Counted from the stretch's first letter, positions 25,259-34,871 are shown. The stretch: DNA of 64,000 nt from Lacunisphaera sp. (GCA_029945445.1 JAQSCO010000053.1:62001-126000); one strand, 5' to 3'. The notes: a model not told the origin generated them from the sequence alone. Made by a program: numbers and translations.

Positions 25259-25536
25259 AGGCCGCGATAGGAAGCGGGTTTACCCGCGAAGGAAACTGTT
25301 TTTTCCAAAGCGGTCCCGCGCCAGGAATATGGCCGGAAATCAAGTCCGGGCTTGGCCGTGCTTATGCTTTTGCGGGGCGGGACAAGCAACCAAAGTTACA
25401 GGCGGGCAACAACGGTCTTATGTAAGCAAAGGACGGGGGTTGCAGGCTTGACTCAACCATAGGGGAGGGGTTCGCTCCGCCATCCCTCCCTTCAGGCCAC
25501 CGACCTGATCACCTCACACCAACACTGCATCACACC
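25259..25536. other. Intergenic region upstream of the TonB receptor
   Basis: Divergent promoter region between the TMTC-like gene and the TonB receptor. The last ~90 bp are C-rich with GGAGGGGTTCGCTCCGCC preceding CCCTCC, a possible leader hairpin. No convincing -35/-10 pair or riboswitch is seen. Confidence 0.4.
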
Positions 25537-28500
25537 ATGCACAAATCGTTCCTTAGATCATTAGCTCTCGCAGCCGTCACGGCCCTGGCCCTGACCTTTG
25601 CTTCCACTGCCTTCGCGCAGATTGTGACCACCGGCATGTCCGGCACGGTGCGTGCCGCCGACGGCAAGGCCCTGGCCGGCGTGACCGTCAGTGCGGTCCA
25701 CACGCCCACCAACGCCACCTTCACGGCCGTGACCAATTCCGCGGGCCGTTTCAACTTCCGCGGTATACCGGTCGGCGGCCCCTACACGGTGCGCGCCAAG
25801 ACCGACACCGGTGACGCCATCACGAAAGATGTGACCGCCGATCTGGGCAATGACGTCGAGGTCAACCTCGCCCCCCAATCCGATGTCGTGCAACTGGACA
25901 AATATGTCGTCTCAACCACCCGCAACGAGCTCGACGCCGCTGCCTCGGGCGCCGGCTCCACGCTCAATAGCGATCGTCTTGCCGGCAAACCCAGCGCCGA
26001 GCGCTCCTTCGCCGACCTCGCCAGCGCCACTCCGCAGGTCACCCTGCAGGCTCTCTCGAGCGCCAATGACCGCGAAGAGGCCCACATCGTCGCCCTTGGT
26101 CAGAACAACCGCTTCAACTCCATCATGGTCGACGGCGCCCGGACCAACGACGTGTTCGGCCTGAACGGCACGGGTCTCTCCGCCTTCTTCAATCCTCTTT
26201 CGGTCGACACCATTGAACAGATGTCGGTCCAGGTTTCTCCCTATGACGCCAGCCTGTCGGGCTTCACCGGCGCGACCATCAATGCCGTCACCAAGAGCGG
26301 CACGAACACCTTCCACGGCTCGGCTTACTACTATTTCAAGGGCGACCACCTCTTCGGCTATCAGATCCAAGGGGCCAATCCCAAGGAGTTGTCGACCACC
26401 GGGGTCAAATTCGTCCCGCGCCTTCAGCGCACCACGTGGGGTGGCACGTTCAGTGGTCCGATTTGGAAAGACCACATCTTCTTCTTCCTGAACTACGAGA
26501 AATACGAGAGCCTCAGCAACGGCCGCACGCTCACCTTCACCCCGACGACCGGACTCGAGGACCAGATCCTCGCCCGCCTGAAGCAATACTCCAGCACCAT
26601 CCCGTGGGGTGATGCCGTGACCTCCGCCACCAGCAACCTGCAGAACGAGTCCAAAATCCTCGCCAAGGTGGACTGGAAGATCTCCGACAAGCACCGCCTG
26701 AACGTGCGTTACTCCAAGACGGATGGCTTGGTGCCCCAGTTCGGCAACCTCGGCGGCGGCGTCACCATCAATGGTGTGAGCAGCGGTCAGGTCGGCGCCT
26801 CCCCCACCGGCCACTTCTACAACCAGACTCGCGTCGGCAAGTCCTATTCCGGCCAGTTCAACAGCGACTGGACGTCAGACTTCAAGACGGAGATCCGCTT
26901 CACCCGCAATACCGACGTCCAAGAGACCCCGACTGCATCGACGGCCCCGCTGATCGTGATCAACGGTCTTTCCGGCACCGACCTCCGCAACAACACCGCC
27001 ATCACCACCGGCGCCTACGTCGCCGGCACCGAGCAGTTCCGCCACGGCAACTTCATCAACGCCGTCAACCGCCAGTTCTCCGCCAAAGGCGACTACTTCT
27101 GGAAGGACTTCGTCATCACCGGCGGGGTCGAGCGCGAATGGTCCGACTTCTACAACCTCTTCCGCTCCGGCTCCTATGGTCTCGTCGCCTTCCGCACGGT
27201 GGCGGACTTCCTGGCTGACACCAACGGTGTTATCTCGCGCAACTACTACGATCCCGCTGTCCGCCCGGTCGCCGACATCTCCGACTTCGCCACCAACTCC
27301 GTTTACGGTCAGGCGAAGTGGAACGTCAACGACCGCCTGAACTTCCTGTTCGGCTTACGGGTTGACCAGACCCAGACCAGCATCCGGCCGGCCCTCAACC
27401 AGAGCTTCCTGACGAAGACCGGTTTTCACAACGACGGCACGCTGGATGGCGTCATGAGCTACGCCCCGCGCCTGGGCTTTAACTACTCGCTCGACGCCAA
27501 GCGCGTGACGCAGCTGCGTGGCGGCTACGGCTACTTCAACGGCCGTTCGCCTTGGGTGTTCTTCTCGAATTCCTTCGGCAACACCGGCGTGGGCACGTTC
27601 AGCCGCTCTTCCACCGACACGACCAATCCGCTCACCGGCAGCCTGACCTCCTACCTGGGCACGCAGTTCGATGCGAGCAATCCGATCGGCTCTGGCACGG
27701 ACAACCCCACCCTCCGCCGCGAGGTCGACTTCAACGACAACAAAATCAAGATGCCGGCCGTCTGGCGCGGCAACCTCGCGGTCGACCACAAGCTGGGCTT
27801 CCTCGACTCGACCGTCACGGTCGAGTTTATCTACACGAAGGTCGCCGAGGCCCTCCGTACGACCAACGAGAACCTTAAGCCTCTCGCCGGGGCCCTCGCG
27901 CTCGACGGCCGCGCCCGCTTCTCCGGCTCGCCCGGCACGCAGGCCAACGCCCTCTATACAGATTACACCAACATGTATCGGGTGAGCAACACGACCGTCG
28001 GCTCGTCCAAATACGCCACTGTCTCGTGGGATCGTCCGATGAAGGACAAGTGGTCCTTCAACCTCGCCTACACCCGCGGCCGCTCCACCGAGGCCCAGTC
28101 CAACAGCCAGACCACGGCTGGCGGACAGTTCCTCCGCAATGTCGTGTTCAACCAGAACGCGGTTGAGCTCGGCACCGCCGACTACGAGATCAAGGATCGC
28201 TTCCAGCTGACGCTCACCCGCCAGTTTGAGTTCGTGAAGAAGTGGAAGACCTTCGCCTCGCTCTACTATGAAGGCCGCAGCGGCAATCCCGTCAGCTGGG
28301 TCTTCGGCGGTGACCTCAACGGCGACGGCCAGTCCTTCAACGACACGGTCGTCATCCCGACCGGCAGCAGCGACCCGAAGTTCGACTTCTCCGGCATGAC
28401 CACTGACCAGCAAACCGCGTTCTTCAATCTCATCCAATCCAGCGGCCTCTCGAAGTATGCCGGCCAGATCGTCCCGAAGAACTCGTTCTACGAGCCGTGG

Positions 28501-28824
28501 GTTAACCGCCTCGACCTGAACTTCCGCCAGGAGGTTCCGATCCATGGCTCCGCCAAGCTTTCGCTGGGCTTCGACTTCATCAACTTCGGCGCATTCCTCA
28601 GCAAGAGCACCTTCGGCTATACCGAGGTCGCGCCGAACCAGTCCAACGACGCGTTCCGCACCCTCACGCTGACCAGCGGCACGAGCTACAACGCCGCCAC
28701 CGGCCAGATCAAGCCGCTCTTCACCGGCGCGGGCCCCCTCAACACCTTCGTCTCGGCCCCGGTGTTGATCGACAACCTGCAGTCCCGCTGGCGCATCCAG
28801 TTCAGTGCCAAGCTCAGCTTCTAA
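25537..28824 (+). CDS. TonB-dependent receptor with N-terminal carboxypeptidase-regulatory-like domain
   Basis: 1095 residues from ATG at 25537. Signal peptide (SLALAAVTALALTFASTAFA), then a carboxypeptidase-regulatory-like beta domain (about 35-105: GMSGTVRAADGKALAGVTVS, GRFNFRGIPVGGPYTV). The plug begins at VVQLDKYVVSTTRNE and includes FNSIMVDGARTNDVFG; the barrel fills the rest and ends with the aromatic LQSRWRIQFSAKLSF. This is the Oar-like/SusC-adjacent type common in Opitutaceae and acidobacteria, usually for oligosaccharide or peptide uptake. Phe at the last position fits outer-membrane insertion by BAM. It is followed by a strong terminator, so it is a single-gene unit. Substrate unknown. 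Confidence 0.95.
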   Translation: MHKSFLRSLALAAVTALALTFASTAFAQIVTTGMSGTVRAADGKALAGVTVSAVHTPTNATFTAVTNSAGRFNFRGIPVGGPYTVRAKTDTGDAITKDVTADLGNDVEVNLAPQSDVVQLDKYVVSTTRNELDAAASGAGSTLNSDRLAGKPSAERSFADLASATPQVTLQALSSANDREEAHIVALGQNNRFNSIMVDGARTNDVFGLNGTGLSAFFNPLSVDTIEQMSVQVSPYDASLSGFTGATINAVTKSGTNTFHGSAYYYFKGDHLFGYQIQGANPKELSTTGVKFVPRLQRTTWGGTFSGPIWKDHIFFFLNYEKYESLSNGRTLTFTPTTGLEDQILARLKQYSSTIPWGDAVTSATSNLQNESKILAKVDWKISDKHRLNVRYSKTDGLVPQFGNLGGGVTINGVSSGQVGASPTGHFYNQTRVGKSYSGQFNSDWTSDFKTEIRFTRNTDVQETPTASTAPLIVINGLSGTDLRNNTAITTGAYVAGTEQFRHGNFINAVNRQFSAKGDYFWKDFVITGGVEREWSDFYNLFRSGSYGLVAFRTVADFLADTNGVISRNYYDPAVRPVADISDFATNSVYGQAKWNVNDRLNFLFGLRVDQTQTSIRPALNQSFLTKTGFHNDGTLDGVMSYAPRLGFNYSLDAKRVTQLRGGYGYFNGRSPWVFFSNSFGNTGVGTFSRSSTDTTNPLTGSLTSYLGTQFDASNPIGSGTDNPTLRREVDFNDNKIKMPAVWRGNLAVDHKLGFLDSTVTVEFIYTKVAEALRTTNENLKPLAGALALDGRARFSGSPGTQANALYTDYTNMYRVSNTTVGSSKYATVSWDRPMKDKWSFNLAYTRGRSTEAQSNSQTTAGGQFLRNVVFNQNAVELGTADYEIKDRFQLTLTRQFEFVKKWKTFASLYYEGRSGNPVSWVFGGDLNGDGQSFNDTVVIPTGSSDPKFDFSGMTTDQQTAFFNLIQSSGLSKYAGQIVPKNSFYEPWVNRLDLNFRQEVPIHGSAKLSLGFDFINFGAFLSKSTFGYTEVAPNQSNDAFRTLTLTSGTSYNAATGQIKPLFTGAGPLNTFVSAPVLIDNLQSRWRIQFSAKLSF

Positions 28825-28859
28825 GCTGATCGTGGGATAAAGCTTCCCGTCCTTTCCAA

Positions 28860-28890
28860 GGCGGCTGCGGCAACGCAGCCGCCTTTTTCT
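28860..28890 (+). terminator. Rho-independent terminator after the TonB receptor
   Basis: GGCGGCTGCG (28860-28869), loop GCAA, CGCAGCCGCC (28874-28883), then TTTTT. Perfect 10-bp stem, 35 bp after the stop codon. Confidence 0.95.
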
Positions 28891-29472
28891 TGGCCGGCTC
28901 TGCCGGGGCCGCCCTTGGCCCGGGGAGCATGGCCTGGCCGGCGTTGCGCCGGCCCGAGCGAAGGAGTGTCCGGGACTCGGTCAGCCAAGGCGCGCGGCCC
29001 CGGGGGCTCCCACACGACGCGGGCGGAAAATCTTCCGTTGGTCTCATCGGACCGAATGGAATTTCAGGCGGTGCAATTTTTTCTCCTCTGAAAAGAGGGC
29101 TCGCTTCTGAAACTTCCGCGTCAAGAAAATATTTGTGCCCGCTGTCGCAGCGCCGCGACCGGCTGTTTTCAGAGGGAAAACACGCGCGCCGTGCTTTTTT
29201 TTAGGAAATATTTCGTCGCATGAGGCCGGCACCATGTTGTCCACCCAAAAAGTGACGGAAAATTTGCACAAACCGCCTCTATTCTATTTGACGGGGTATG
29301 GGCTCGTTTCCATTAGTTGTGGTCAAGGTTCCGGGCATCCACATCCTGTGGTGGTCGACAACGTGTCAGGAAGTTTTGGCAACTTTAAGTCGCCAGGGTC
29401 TTTCTGCCGTCGCTAGACCACGGGACACACACCGCTTTTCTCCAAAGTTTCAGTCATCTCCCTGCGTTAGCC
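28891..29472. other. 582-bp intergenic region upstream of nrdB
   Basis: No credible gene. It becomes AT-richer towards nrdB. It holds a dispersed inverted repeat (CCTCTGAAAA at 29085-29094, TTTTCAGAGG at 29166-29175), two copies of an AAATATTT-centred sequence near 29130 and 29210, and TTGTCCACC at 29237-29245, which is close to a DnaA box. A promoter for nrdB must lie here, but no -35/-10 pair stands out. Confidence 0.5.
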
Positions 29473-30558
29473 ATGCACAAATCATTTACCGTCGGCACCA
29501 AAACCTTCGTGCTCGATCAGGACAAGGCCGAGGCCGCGTTCGCCGCCAAGAAAGTAATCAACGGACGCCAGGTTCCCTACTTCAACATTCTCCCTCTGAA
29601 ATTCCAGTGGGCCTACGATCTCTACAAGACGATGAAGGCAAACCACTGGGAGCCCGAGGACGTCCCGATGGGCAAGGACATCGAGCAGTGGCGCGACACT
29701 GCGCACGTGTCCGACATCGAGCGCTGGATCATCCGCATGGGCATCGGCTACTTCTCCGCCGCCGAGGGCATCGTCGGTGACAACATCCAGCACGTCGTCC
29801 GCGAGATCGTGACCGCCCCCGAGCTGAAGCTCGTCCTCGGCCGCCACGCCCACGAGGAGAACATCCACGCCGACTCCCTGCTCTACATGATCTCCTCCCT
29901 CGGCATCAACCCGCACGAGTGCGAGGCGATGTTCGAGGACGTGAAGTCCATCACGAAGAAGAACGAGTTCGTCAACAAGGTCTCCCAGGACCTCCGCCGC
30001 GACCTCGACATGACCGTGCTGGCCAACAAGCAGCTGCTCGCGAAAAACATCTTCGTCTTCGGCCAGTGCATGGAGGGCACCCAGTTCTACGGCCTCTTCG
30101 GCATGATCCTGTCGCTTTACCGCCAGAACAAGTTCCCCGGCATCGGCCAGATGTTCCGCTACACCCTCCGCGACGAGTCCAACCACATCGAACTCTTCCG
30201 GAACCTCTTCATGGACCTCATCGAGGAGAACCGCGACATCTGGACCGCCGCCTTCAAGGAGGAGCTCCGCCAGACCATGGCCGAGGGCATCCAGCTCGAG
30301 AAGGACTTCATCCGCGACTGCCTCCCCGTCAACGCGGTCGGCCTGTCGATCGACGAGTTCCTGACCTACATCGACTACATCGCCGACCGCCGCCTCGAGG
30401 GCGTCGGCCTGACCCCGCTGAACCCCGGCGTAAAGAATCCGCTGCCGTGGCTTGCCGAGATGATGGACATCAAGAAGGAGCAGAACTTCTTCGAGGGTCG
30501 CGTCACCGAGTACCAGAAGTCCTCCGCGCTCGCCGTCGCGAGCGATGACGAGCTCTAA
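29473..30558 (+). CDS. nrdB: Class I ribonucleotide reductase beta subunit, chlamydial class Ic-like, Leu at the radical-Tyr position
   Basis: 361 residues from ATG at 29473. It aligns along its whole length with the chlamydial R2 (PYFNILPLKFQWAYDLYK, GYFSAAEGIVGDNI, YTLRDESNHIELF, ADRRLEGVGLTPL, EQNFFEGRVTEYQ). The six metal ligands are Glu98, Glu129, His132, Glu201, Glu235 and His238; a Glu rather than Asp at the first ligand is a class Ic feature. Position 136, equivalent to Tyr122 of E. coli and Phe127 of Chlamydia, is Leu, so no tyrosyl radical can form and a Mn/Fe-type cofactor is expected. It makes deoxyribonucleotides with NrdA, whose gene follows after 45 bp. Confidence 0.95.
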   Translation: MHKSFTVGTKTFVLDQDKAEAAFAAKKVINGRQVPYFNILPLKFQWAYDLYKTMKANHWEPEDVPMGKDIEQWRDTAHVSDIERWIIRMGIGYFSAAEGIVGDNIQHVVREIVTAPELKLVLGRHAHEENIHADSLLYMISSLGINPHECEAMFEDVKSITKKNEFVNKVSQDLRRDLDMTVLANKQLLAKNIFVFGQCMEGTQFYGLFGMILSLYRQNKFPGIGQMFRYTLRDESNHIELFRNLFMDLIEENRDIWTAAFKEELRQTMAEGIQLEKDFIRDCLPVNAVGLSIDEFLTYIDYIADRRLEGVGLTPLNPGVKNPLPWLAEMMDIKKEQNFFEGRVTEYQKSSALAVASDDEL

Positions 30559-30603
30559 GCGAGCCGTCCGGACCACTTTAACAACCCCACCCTTACTTTC
30601 GTT

Positions 30604-33600
30604 ATGAACCCCCCTTCGATCGCCCAAGATCTTGCCCTCAAGAAGCTTAGCGTAGCCCCCCCCGACCAGAAGCCCAACTACAACTGGCGCGACATCCTCC
30701 GCGACGAGGAAGTCCCCGTGCCGGAGGTCCAGGTTCTCTGCCCGCACGGCGAGGAGCGCTTCGACCTCAGCGAGGTCGCCGACACCGTCGGCCGCTCGCT
30801 CGCCAACCTCATGCTCGCCAAGGGCGAGAAGGATATTTTCAACGAGAAGAACCAGCGTTTCGTCGCCGACGTCACGCGCGAAGTTGCCGGCAACCTCACC
30901 AAGAAAGCCCTCGAGCGCGGCCCCGTCCGCCTCAGCCTCCACGATCTCTACGTGCTCATCGAAAAGACTCTCGTCGACAACAACGCCCACGATGTCGCCA
31001 AGAGCCTCCTGCTCAAGCGCGCCTCCAAGCTCAATCTCACCCGCGACTCCCACGGCGTCACCGTCCGCCTCATCCGCCGCAACCACCAGGTTGTGCCCTG
31101 GAACGAGGCCAAGATCGAGATCGCCATCCGCAAGGCCTTCCTCTCCCTCCAGAAGGACCCCGCCCCCGCCTCCGCCATCACCCGCGCCATCACCGACCGC
31201 GCCCTCCTGGTGAAGCAGGCCTTCCTCCACATCGAGGAGGTTCAGGACATGGTCCAGGAGGAGCTCATGAAGGCCGGCCACTACAAGGTTGCCGAGGACT
31301 ACATTCTTTACCGCGCCCACCGCGCCGCCGCCCGCCTCGCCGAGCCCGGCATCGACGCCGCGCCCGTCGCCACCCCCGTCCAGCAGAACACCATGGTCGT
31401 CGTCGCCAAGTCCGACGGCACCACTTTCCTCTGGGACGGCCTCGACCTCAAGAAGCGCATCGAGTTCGCCGCCATCGGCCTCGACCTCTGCCTCACCGCC
31501 GACCAGATCGAGTCCGAGCTCCGCCGCGCCCTCTTCGACAACATCGCGCTGGGCGACCTCAACAACACCATCATCCTCAACGCCAAGACCCTGATCGAGA
31601 AGGATGCCGACTTCGCCAAGTTCGCCGGCCGCATCCAGCTCTCCTACATCTACGAGGAGGTCCTCGGCTGGGACATCGTCAAGGACGGCATCGGCGCCCT
31701 CAAGCGCGCCCACCAGCAGGCCTTCGCCCGCTACATCGACCACGGCATCGCCATCAAGCGCCTCTCCCCCCGTCTCAAGGAATACGACCTCGCCAAGGTC
31801 GCCGCCGCCCTCGACCCGTCCGCCGACCTCGAGTTCGACTTCCTCGGCGTCCAGACCGTCTACGACCGCTACCTCATCATCGACAAGACCGGCAAGCGCT
31901 CCAAGCGCCTCGAGACCCCCCAGTTCTTCTGGCTGCGCGTCGCCATGGGCCTCTTCCTCGACGAGAAGAAGAAGGGCCGCGAGGACTGGGCCATCCGCCT
32001 CTACGACCTCTACAAGAGCCGCCGCTTCTGCTCCAGCACGCCGACCCTCTTCAACGCCGGCACGCTCCACTCCCAGCTCTCGTCCTGCTACCTCTACTAC
32101 GTCGACGACTCCCTCGAGGGCATCATGTATCGCGGCATCGCCGAAAACGCCCAGCTCTCCAAGTGGGCCGGCGGCCTCGGCGGCTCCTGGACCTCCGTCC
32201 GCGGCACCGGCGCCCACATCGCCGGCACCAACGGCGAGTCCCAGGGCGTCATCCCCTTCCTGAAGCTCCACAACGACCAGCTCGTCGCCGTCAACCAGGG
32301 CGGCAAGCGCAAGGGCTCCGGCTGCGCCTACCTCGAGTCCTGGCACAACGACATCTTCGAGTTCCTCGAGCTCCGCCGCAACACGGGTGACGACCGCCGC
32401 CGCACCCACGACATGAACACGGCGAACTGGATCCCCGACCTCTTCATGAAGCGCATGGAGGCCCGCGGCACCTGGACCCTCTTCCGCGCCAACGAGACCC
32501 CCGACCTCCACCACCTCTTCGGCAAGAAGTTCGAGGAGGCCTACCTCCGCTACGAGAAGCTCGGCGAGGAGGGCAAGATCCAGGCCCACACGATCGAGGC
32601 CCTCGAACTCTGGAAAAAAATGCTCTCGATGCTCTTCGAGACCGGCCACCCGTGGATCACCTTCAAGGATCCCTGCAACGTCCGCTCCCCGCAGGACCAC
32701 GCCGGCGTCATCCACTCCAGCAACCTCTGCACGGAGATCACGCTTAACACCTCGAACGACGAGACCGCCGTCTGCAACCTCGGCTCCGTCATCCTCGACT
32801 CCCACCTGAAGCCCGATGGCTCCCTCGACCACGCCAAGCTCCGCGACACCATCCACGTCGCCGTCCGCGCGCTCGACAACGTCATCGACATCAACTTCTA
32901 CCCGACCGTCCCCGCCAAGACCTCCAACCTCCGCCACCGCCCCATCGGCCTCGGCGTGATGGGCCTGGCCAACGCCCTCTACATGAAGGGCATTCCCTTC
33001 GCCTCGCAGGAAGCCGTCGAGTTCAACGACGAGTTCATGGAAGCCATCGCCTACTACGCCTACGAGTCCTCCTCCGACCTCGCGGCCGAGCGCGGCACCT
33101 ACTCCTCCTACAAGGGCTCCAAGTGGGACCGCGGCCTCCTCCCGCCCGACACCGTCGAGCTCCTCGCCCAGGAACGCGGTCTCCCCATCCAGGTGCCGGC
33201 CGGCGGCCGCATGGACTGGACGCCCCTCCGCAAGAAGATCGCCAAGCACGGCATGCGGAACAGCAACGTCCTCGCCATCGCGCCCACCGCGACGATCTCG
33301 AACATCACCAACACGTCGCCCTGCATCGAGCCGACCTACAAGAACCTCTACGTCAAATCCAACCTCTCCGGCGAGTTCGTCGTCCTGAACCCCTTCCTCG
33401 TGAAGGACCTCAAGGCCCGCGGCCTCTGGAACCAGGAGATGATCGACGCCCTGAAGTATTTCGACGGCGAGCTGAAGGACATCGAGGCCATCCCCGCCGA
33501 CCTCAAGGCCCGTTACCTGACGGCCTTCGACGTCGACTTCAAGTGGGTGATCGACGCCGCCGCCCGCCGCCAGAAGTGGATCGACCAGTCCCAGTCGGTG

Positions 33601-33957
33601 AACCTGTGGTTGAAGAGCCCCGACCTGAAGGTGCTCAGCCACATGTATCGCCACGCCTGGCACGCCGGCCTGAAGACCACGTACTATCTCCGCACGCTCG
33701 GTGCCTCCAACATCGAGAAGGCGACGATCAACGTGAAGAAGGACGTCCGCGGCGCCGCCGGCGAAACCAAGGCCGAGACCGCCACCCGTGACGCCAAAGA
33801 CGTCGCCATCGCCGCGGCCCTCAGCACCGCCCCCTTCGCCACCGAGGTAGGGGCCGTTGCCCCCAACGGCCCTAATAAGGAATACACGGCCGCCGAGAAG
33901 AATGCCTGCTCCATTGAAGCGATGAAGAACGGGGAGATCTGCGAGGCCTGCCAGTAA
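30604..33957 (+). CDS. nrdA: Class I ribonucleotide reductase alpha subunit with three ATP-cone-like domains
   Basis: 1117 residues from ATG at 30604, much longer than E. coli NrdA (761) and like the chlamydial one. ATP-cones are visible at about 40-140 (degenerate; VQVLCPHGEERFDLSEVADT), 150-245 (VRLIRRNHQVVPWNEAKIEI) and 258-345 (VVVAKSDGTTFLWDGLDLKK). The catalytic barrel has Cys495 (QLSSCYLYYVDD), Cys709 (SNLCTEI, with Asn707 and Glu711) and Cys724 (AVCNLGSV). Redox Cys1113 and Cys1116 (GEICEACQ) sit at the end of a flexible Ala-rich tail. It reduces ribonucleoside diphosphates; the ATP-cones sense ATP/dATP. A REP-like palindrome lies in the tail coding region. Confidence 0.96.
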   Translation: MNPPSIAQDLALKKLSVAPPDQKPNYNWRDILRDEEVPVPEVQVLCPHGEERFDLSEVADTVGRSLANLMLAKGEKDIFNEKNQRFVADVTREVAGNLTKKALERGPVRLSLHDLYVLIEKTLVDNNAHDVAKSLLLKRASKLNLTRDSHGVTVRLIRRNHQVVPWNEAKIEIAIRKAFLSLQKDPAPASAITRAITDRALLVKQAFLHIEEVQDMVQEELMKAGHYKVAEDYILYRAHRAAARLAEPGIDAAPVATPVQQNTMVVVAKSDGTTFLWDGLDLKKRIEFAAIGLDLCLTADQIESELRRALFDNIALGDLNNTIILNAKTLIEKDADFAKFAGRIQLSYIYEEVLGWDIVKDGIGALKRAHQQAFARYIDHGIAIKRLSPRLKEYDLAKVAAALDPSADLEFDFLGVQTVYDRYLIIDKTGKRSKRLETPQFFWLRVAMGLFLDEKKKGREDWAIRLYDLYKSRRFCSSTPTLFNAGTLHSQLSSCYLYYVDDSLEGIMYRGIAENAQLSKWAGGLGGSWTSVRGTGAHIAGTNGESQGVIPFLKLHNDQLVAVNQGGKRKGSGCAYLESWHNDIFEFLELRRNTGDDRRRTHDMNTANWIPDLFMKRMEARGTWTLFRANETPDLHHLFGKKFEEAYLRYEKLGEEGKIQAHTIEALELWKKMLSMLFETGHPWITFKDPCNVRSPQDHAGVIHSSNLCTEITLNTSNDETAVCNLGSVILDSHLKPDGSLDHAKLRDTIHVAVRALDNVIDINFYPTVPAKTSNLRHRPIGLGVMGLANALYMKGIPFASQEAVEFNDEFMEAIAYYAYESSSDLAAERGTYSSYKGSKWDRGLLPPDTVELLAQERGLPIQVPAGGRMDWTPLRKKIAKHGMRNSNVLAIAPTATISNITNTSPCIEPTYKNLYVKSNLSGEFVVLNPFLVKDLKARGLWNQEMIDALKYFDGELKDIEAIPADLKARYLTAFDVDFKWVIDAAARRQKWIDQSQSVNLWLKSPDLKVLSHMYRHAWHAGLKTTYYLRTLGASNIEKATINVKKDVRGAAGETKAETATRDAKDVAIAAALSTAPFATEVGAVAPNGPNKEYTAAEKNACSIEAMKNGEICEACQ
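33848..33874. repeat. REP-like palindrome within the nrdA tail
   Basis: TAGGGGCCGTT (33848-33858) pairs with AACGGCCCTA (33865-33874) with one bulged G. It is read through in frame as VGAVAPNGPN in the flexible linker before the terminal Cys pair. Confidence 0.55.
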
Positions 33958-33982
33958 CTGGTGTTAGCAGTTAGCGTTTTTC

Positions 33983-34013
33983 AAGGCGGCCTTCAAGGGT
34001 CGCCTTTTTTTAG
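33983..34013 (+). terminator. Rho-independent terminator after nrdA
   Basis: AAGGCG (33983-33988) pairs with CGCCTT (34001-34006), the inner GCC pairs with GGG-side bases around the loop TTCAA, and a run of T follows to 34011. It lies 26 bp after the nrdA stop. Confidence 0.85.
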
Positions 34014-34055
34014 CCCTCTGTGCGTGGTTATTCCGTCCTCCGTCCGCTGAACCCC

Positions 34056-34760
34056 TCAGCTCACCAGCCGTAGAAACTTGCGGATATCGGGCGCGATGGC
34101 CGTGGGCAGGTTCGAGGCCGCGAGGGAGAATTCCCAGCGCGCTTCCGCTTCCTGGGCGGGCGAGAGGGGCACCCCGCTGCCCGCCGACTTGAAGCCCACC
34201 TGCTGCTTGTTCTTGGCCATATCGGGCCCCGCCGCCACCAGCACTGCGCTGTAGCGCACCATCGTGTAGTCGAAGGCCACCACCGCCCCAGCCGGCTTGC
34301 TGTCGCGCCACACCACCAGCTTCGTCTGGCCCGGCCCAGGGTATTCCTCCCGATACCGCCCCGGCTCCACGCCCGTCTCCCCCGCTTTCAGCGCCGCGCT
34401 CGCGATGATGGGCTGCAAAAAGTGTTGGTAGGCCTTGTCCGCGGAATTATCGAAACGGAGGCCACACACCGAGAACCGGGCCGAGCAAACGTAGTGCACG
34501 AGCGTGCCCCGCACCTCGATCTTCACCGCCCCGTGCGCCAGCTTCAGCACGCAATCGTCGCCCTTGTAAGCCACCGCCCCGAGGCTGATCTGGATGTGGG
34601 CTCCCCCCGTCGACATATCCACCAGCGTCCCCGACCAATCCTTGGCCGCCGTGGCCGAATCGGCGCTGCGCAACTTGATTGCCGCGCGCAAGCGACAGTC
34701 GTCGCTCACCGCGTATCGCACCTGCTTGCGTTGGGATTCCTTGGCCTTGGCGTCACTCAT
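34056..34760 (-). CDS. PilZ-domain protein
   Basis: 234 residues from ATG at 34760. The N-terminal ~115 residues form a PilZ domain: the c-di-GMP-binding arginines in QRKQVRY (Arg11, Arg15), and DMSTGG (Asp48, Ser50, Gly53) in the strand that faces the nucleotide. The C-terminal ~120 residues (TKLVVWRDSKPAGAVVAFDY, LSPAQEAEARWEFSLAASNL) match nothing I recognise. Cytoplasmic, no signal or membrane segment. It ends 43 bp from the nrdA terminator and is convergent with nrdA. Probably a c-di-GMP effector; target unknown. Confidence 0.85.
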   Translation of the reverse strand: MSDAKAKESQRKQVRYAVSDDCRLRAAIKLRSADSATAAKDWSGTLVDMSTGGAHIQISLGAVAYKGDDCVLKLAHGAVKIEVRGTLVHYVCSARFSVCGLRFDNSADKAYQHFLQPIIASAALKAGETGVEPGRYREEYPGPGQTKLVVWRDSKPAGAVVAFDYTMVRYSAVLVAAGPDMAKNKQQVGFKSAGSGVPLSPAQEAEARWEFSLAASNLPTAIAPDIRKFLRLVS

Positions 34761-34871
34761 ATTGGTAGGGAGCCAACACTATGAGCCTTCCCGCGTAAAG
34801 CGCAACCGGGCCGAGCCAATGGGGTCAGGTTGGGCTGGCTCCGGGAGTCCTGGCTGAACCGGATGACCCAT

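Noticed and set aside
29237-29245. A DnaA box (TTGTCCACC)
   Set aside because: A single copy that differs from TTATCCACA at two positions is too weak to claim.
28891-29472. Cobalamin riboswitch upstream of nrdB
   Set aside because: The conserved B12-box and core segments are absent.
29482-33663. A 1393-codon open frame on the minus strand
   Set aside because: It is fully antisense to nrdB and nrdA, which are certain; its Val/Glu/Leu/Asp-rich composition is a mirror of GC-rich codons.
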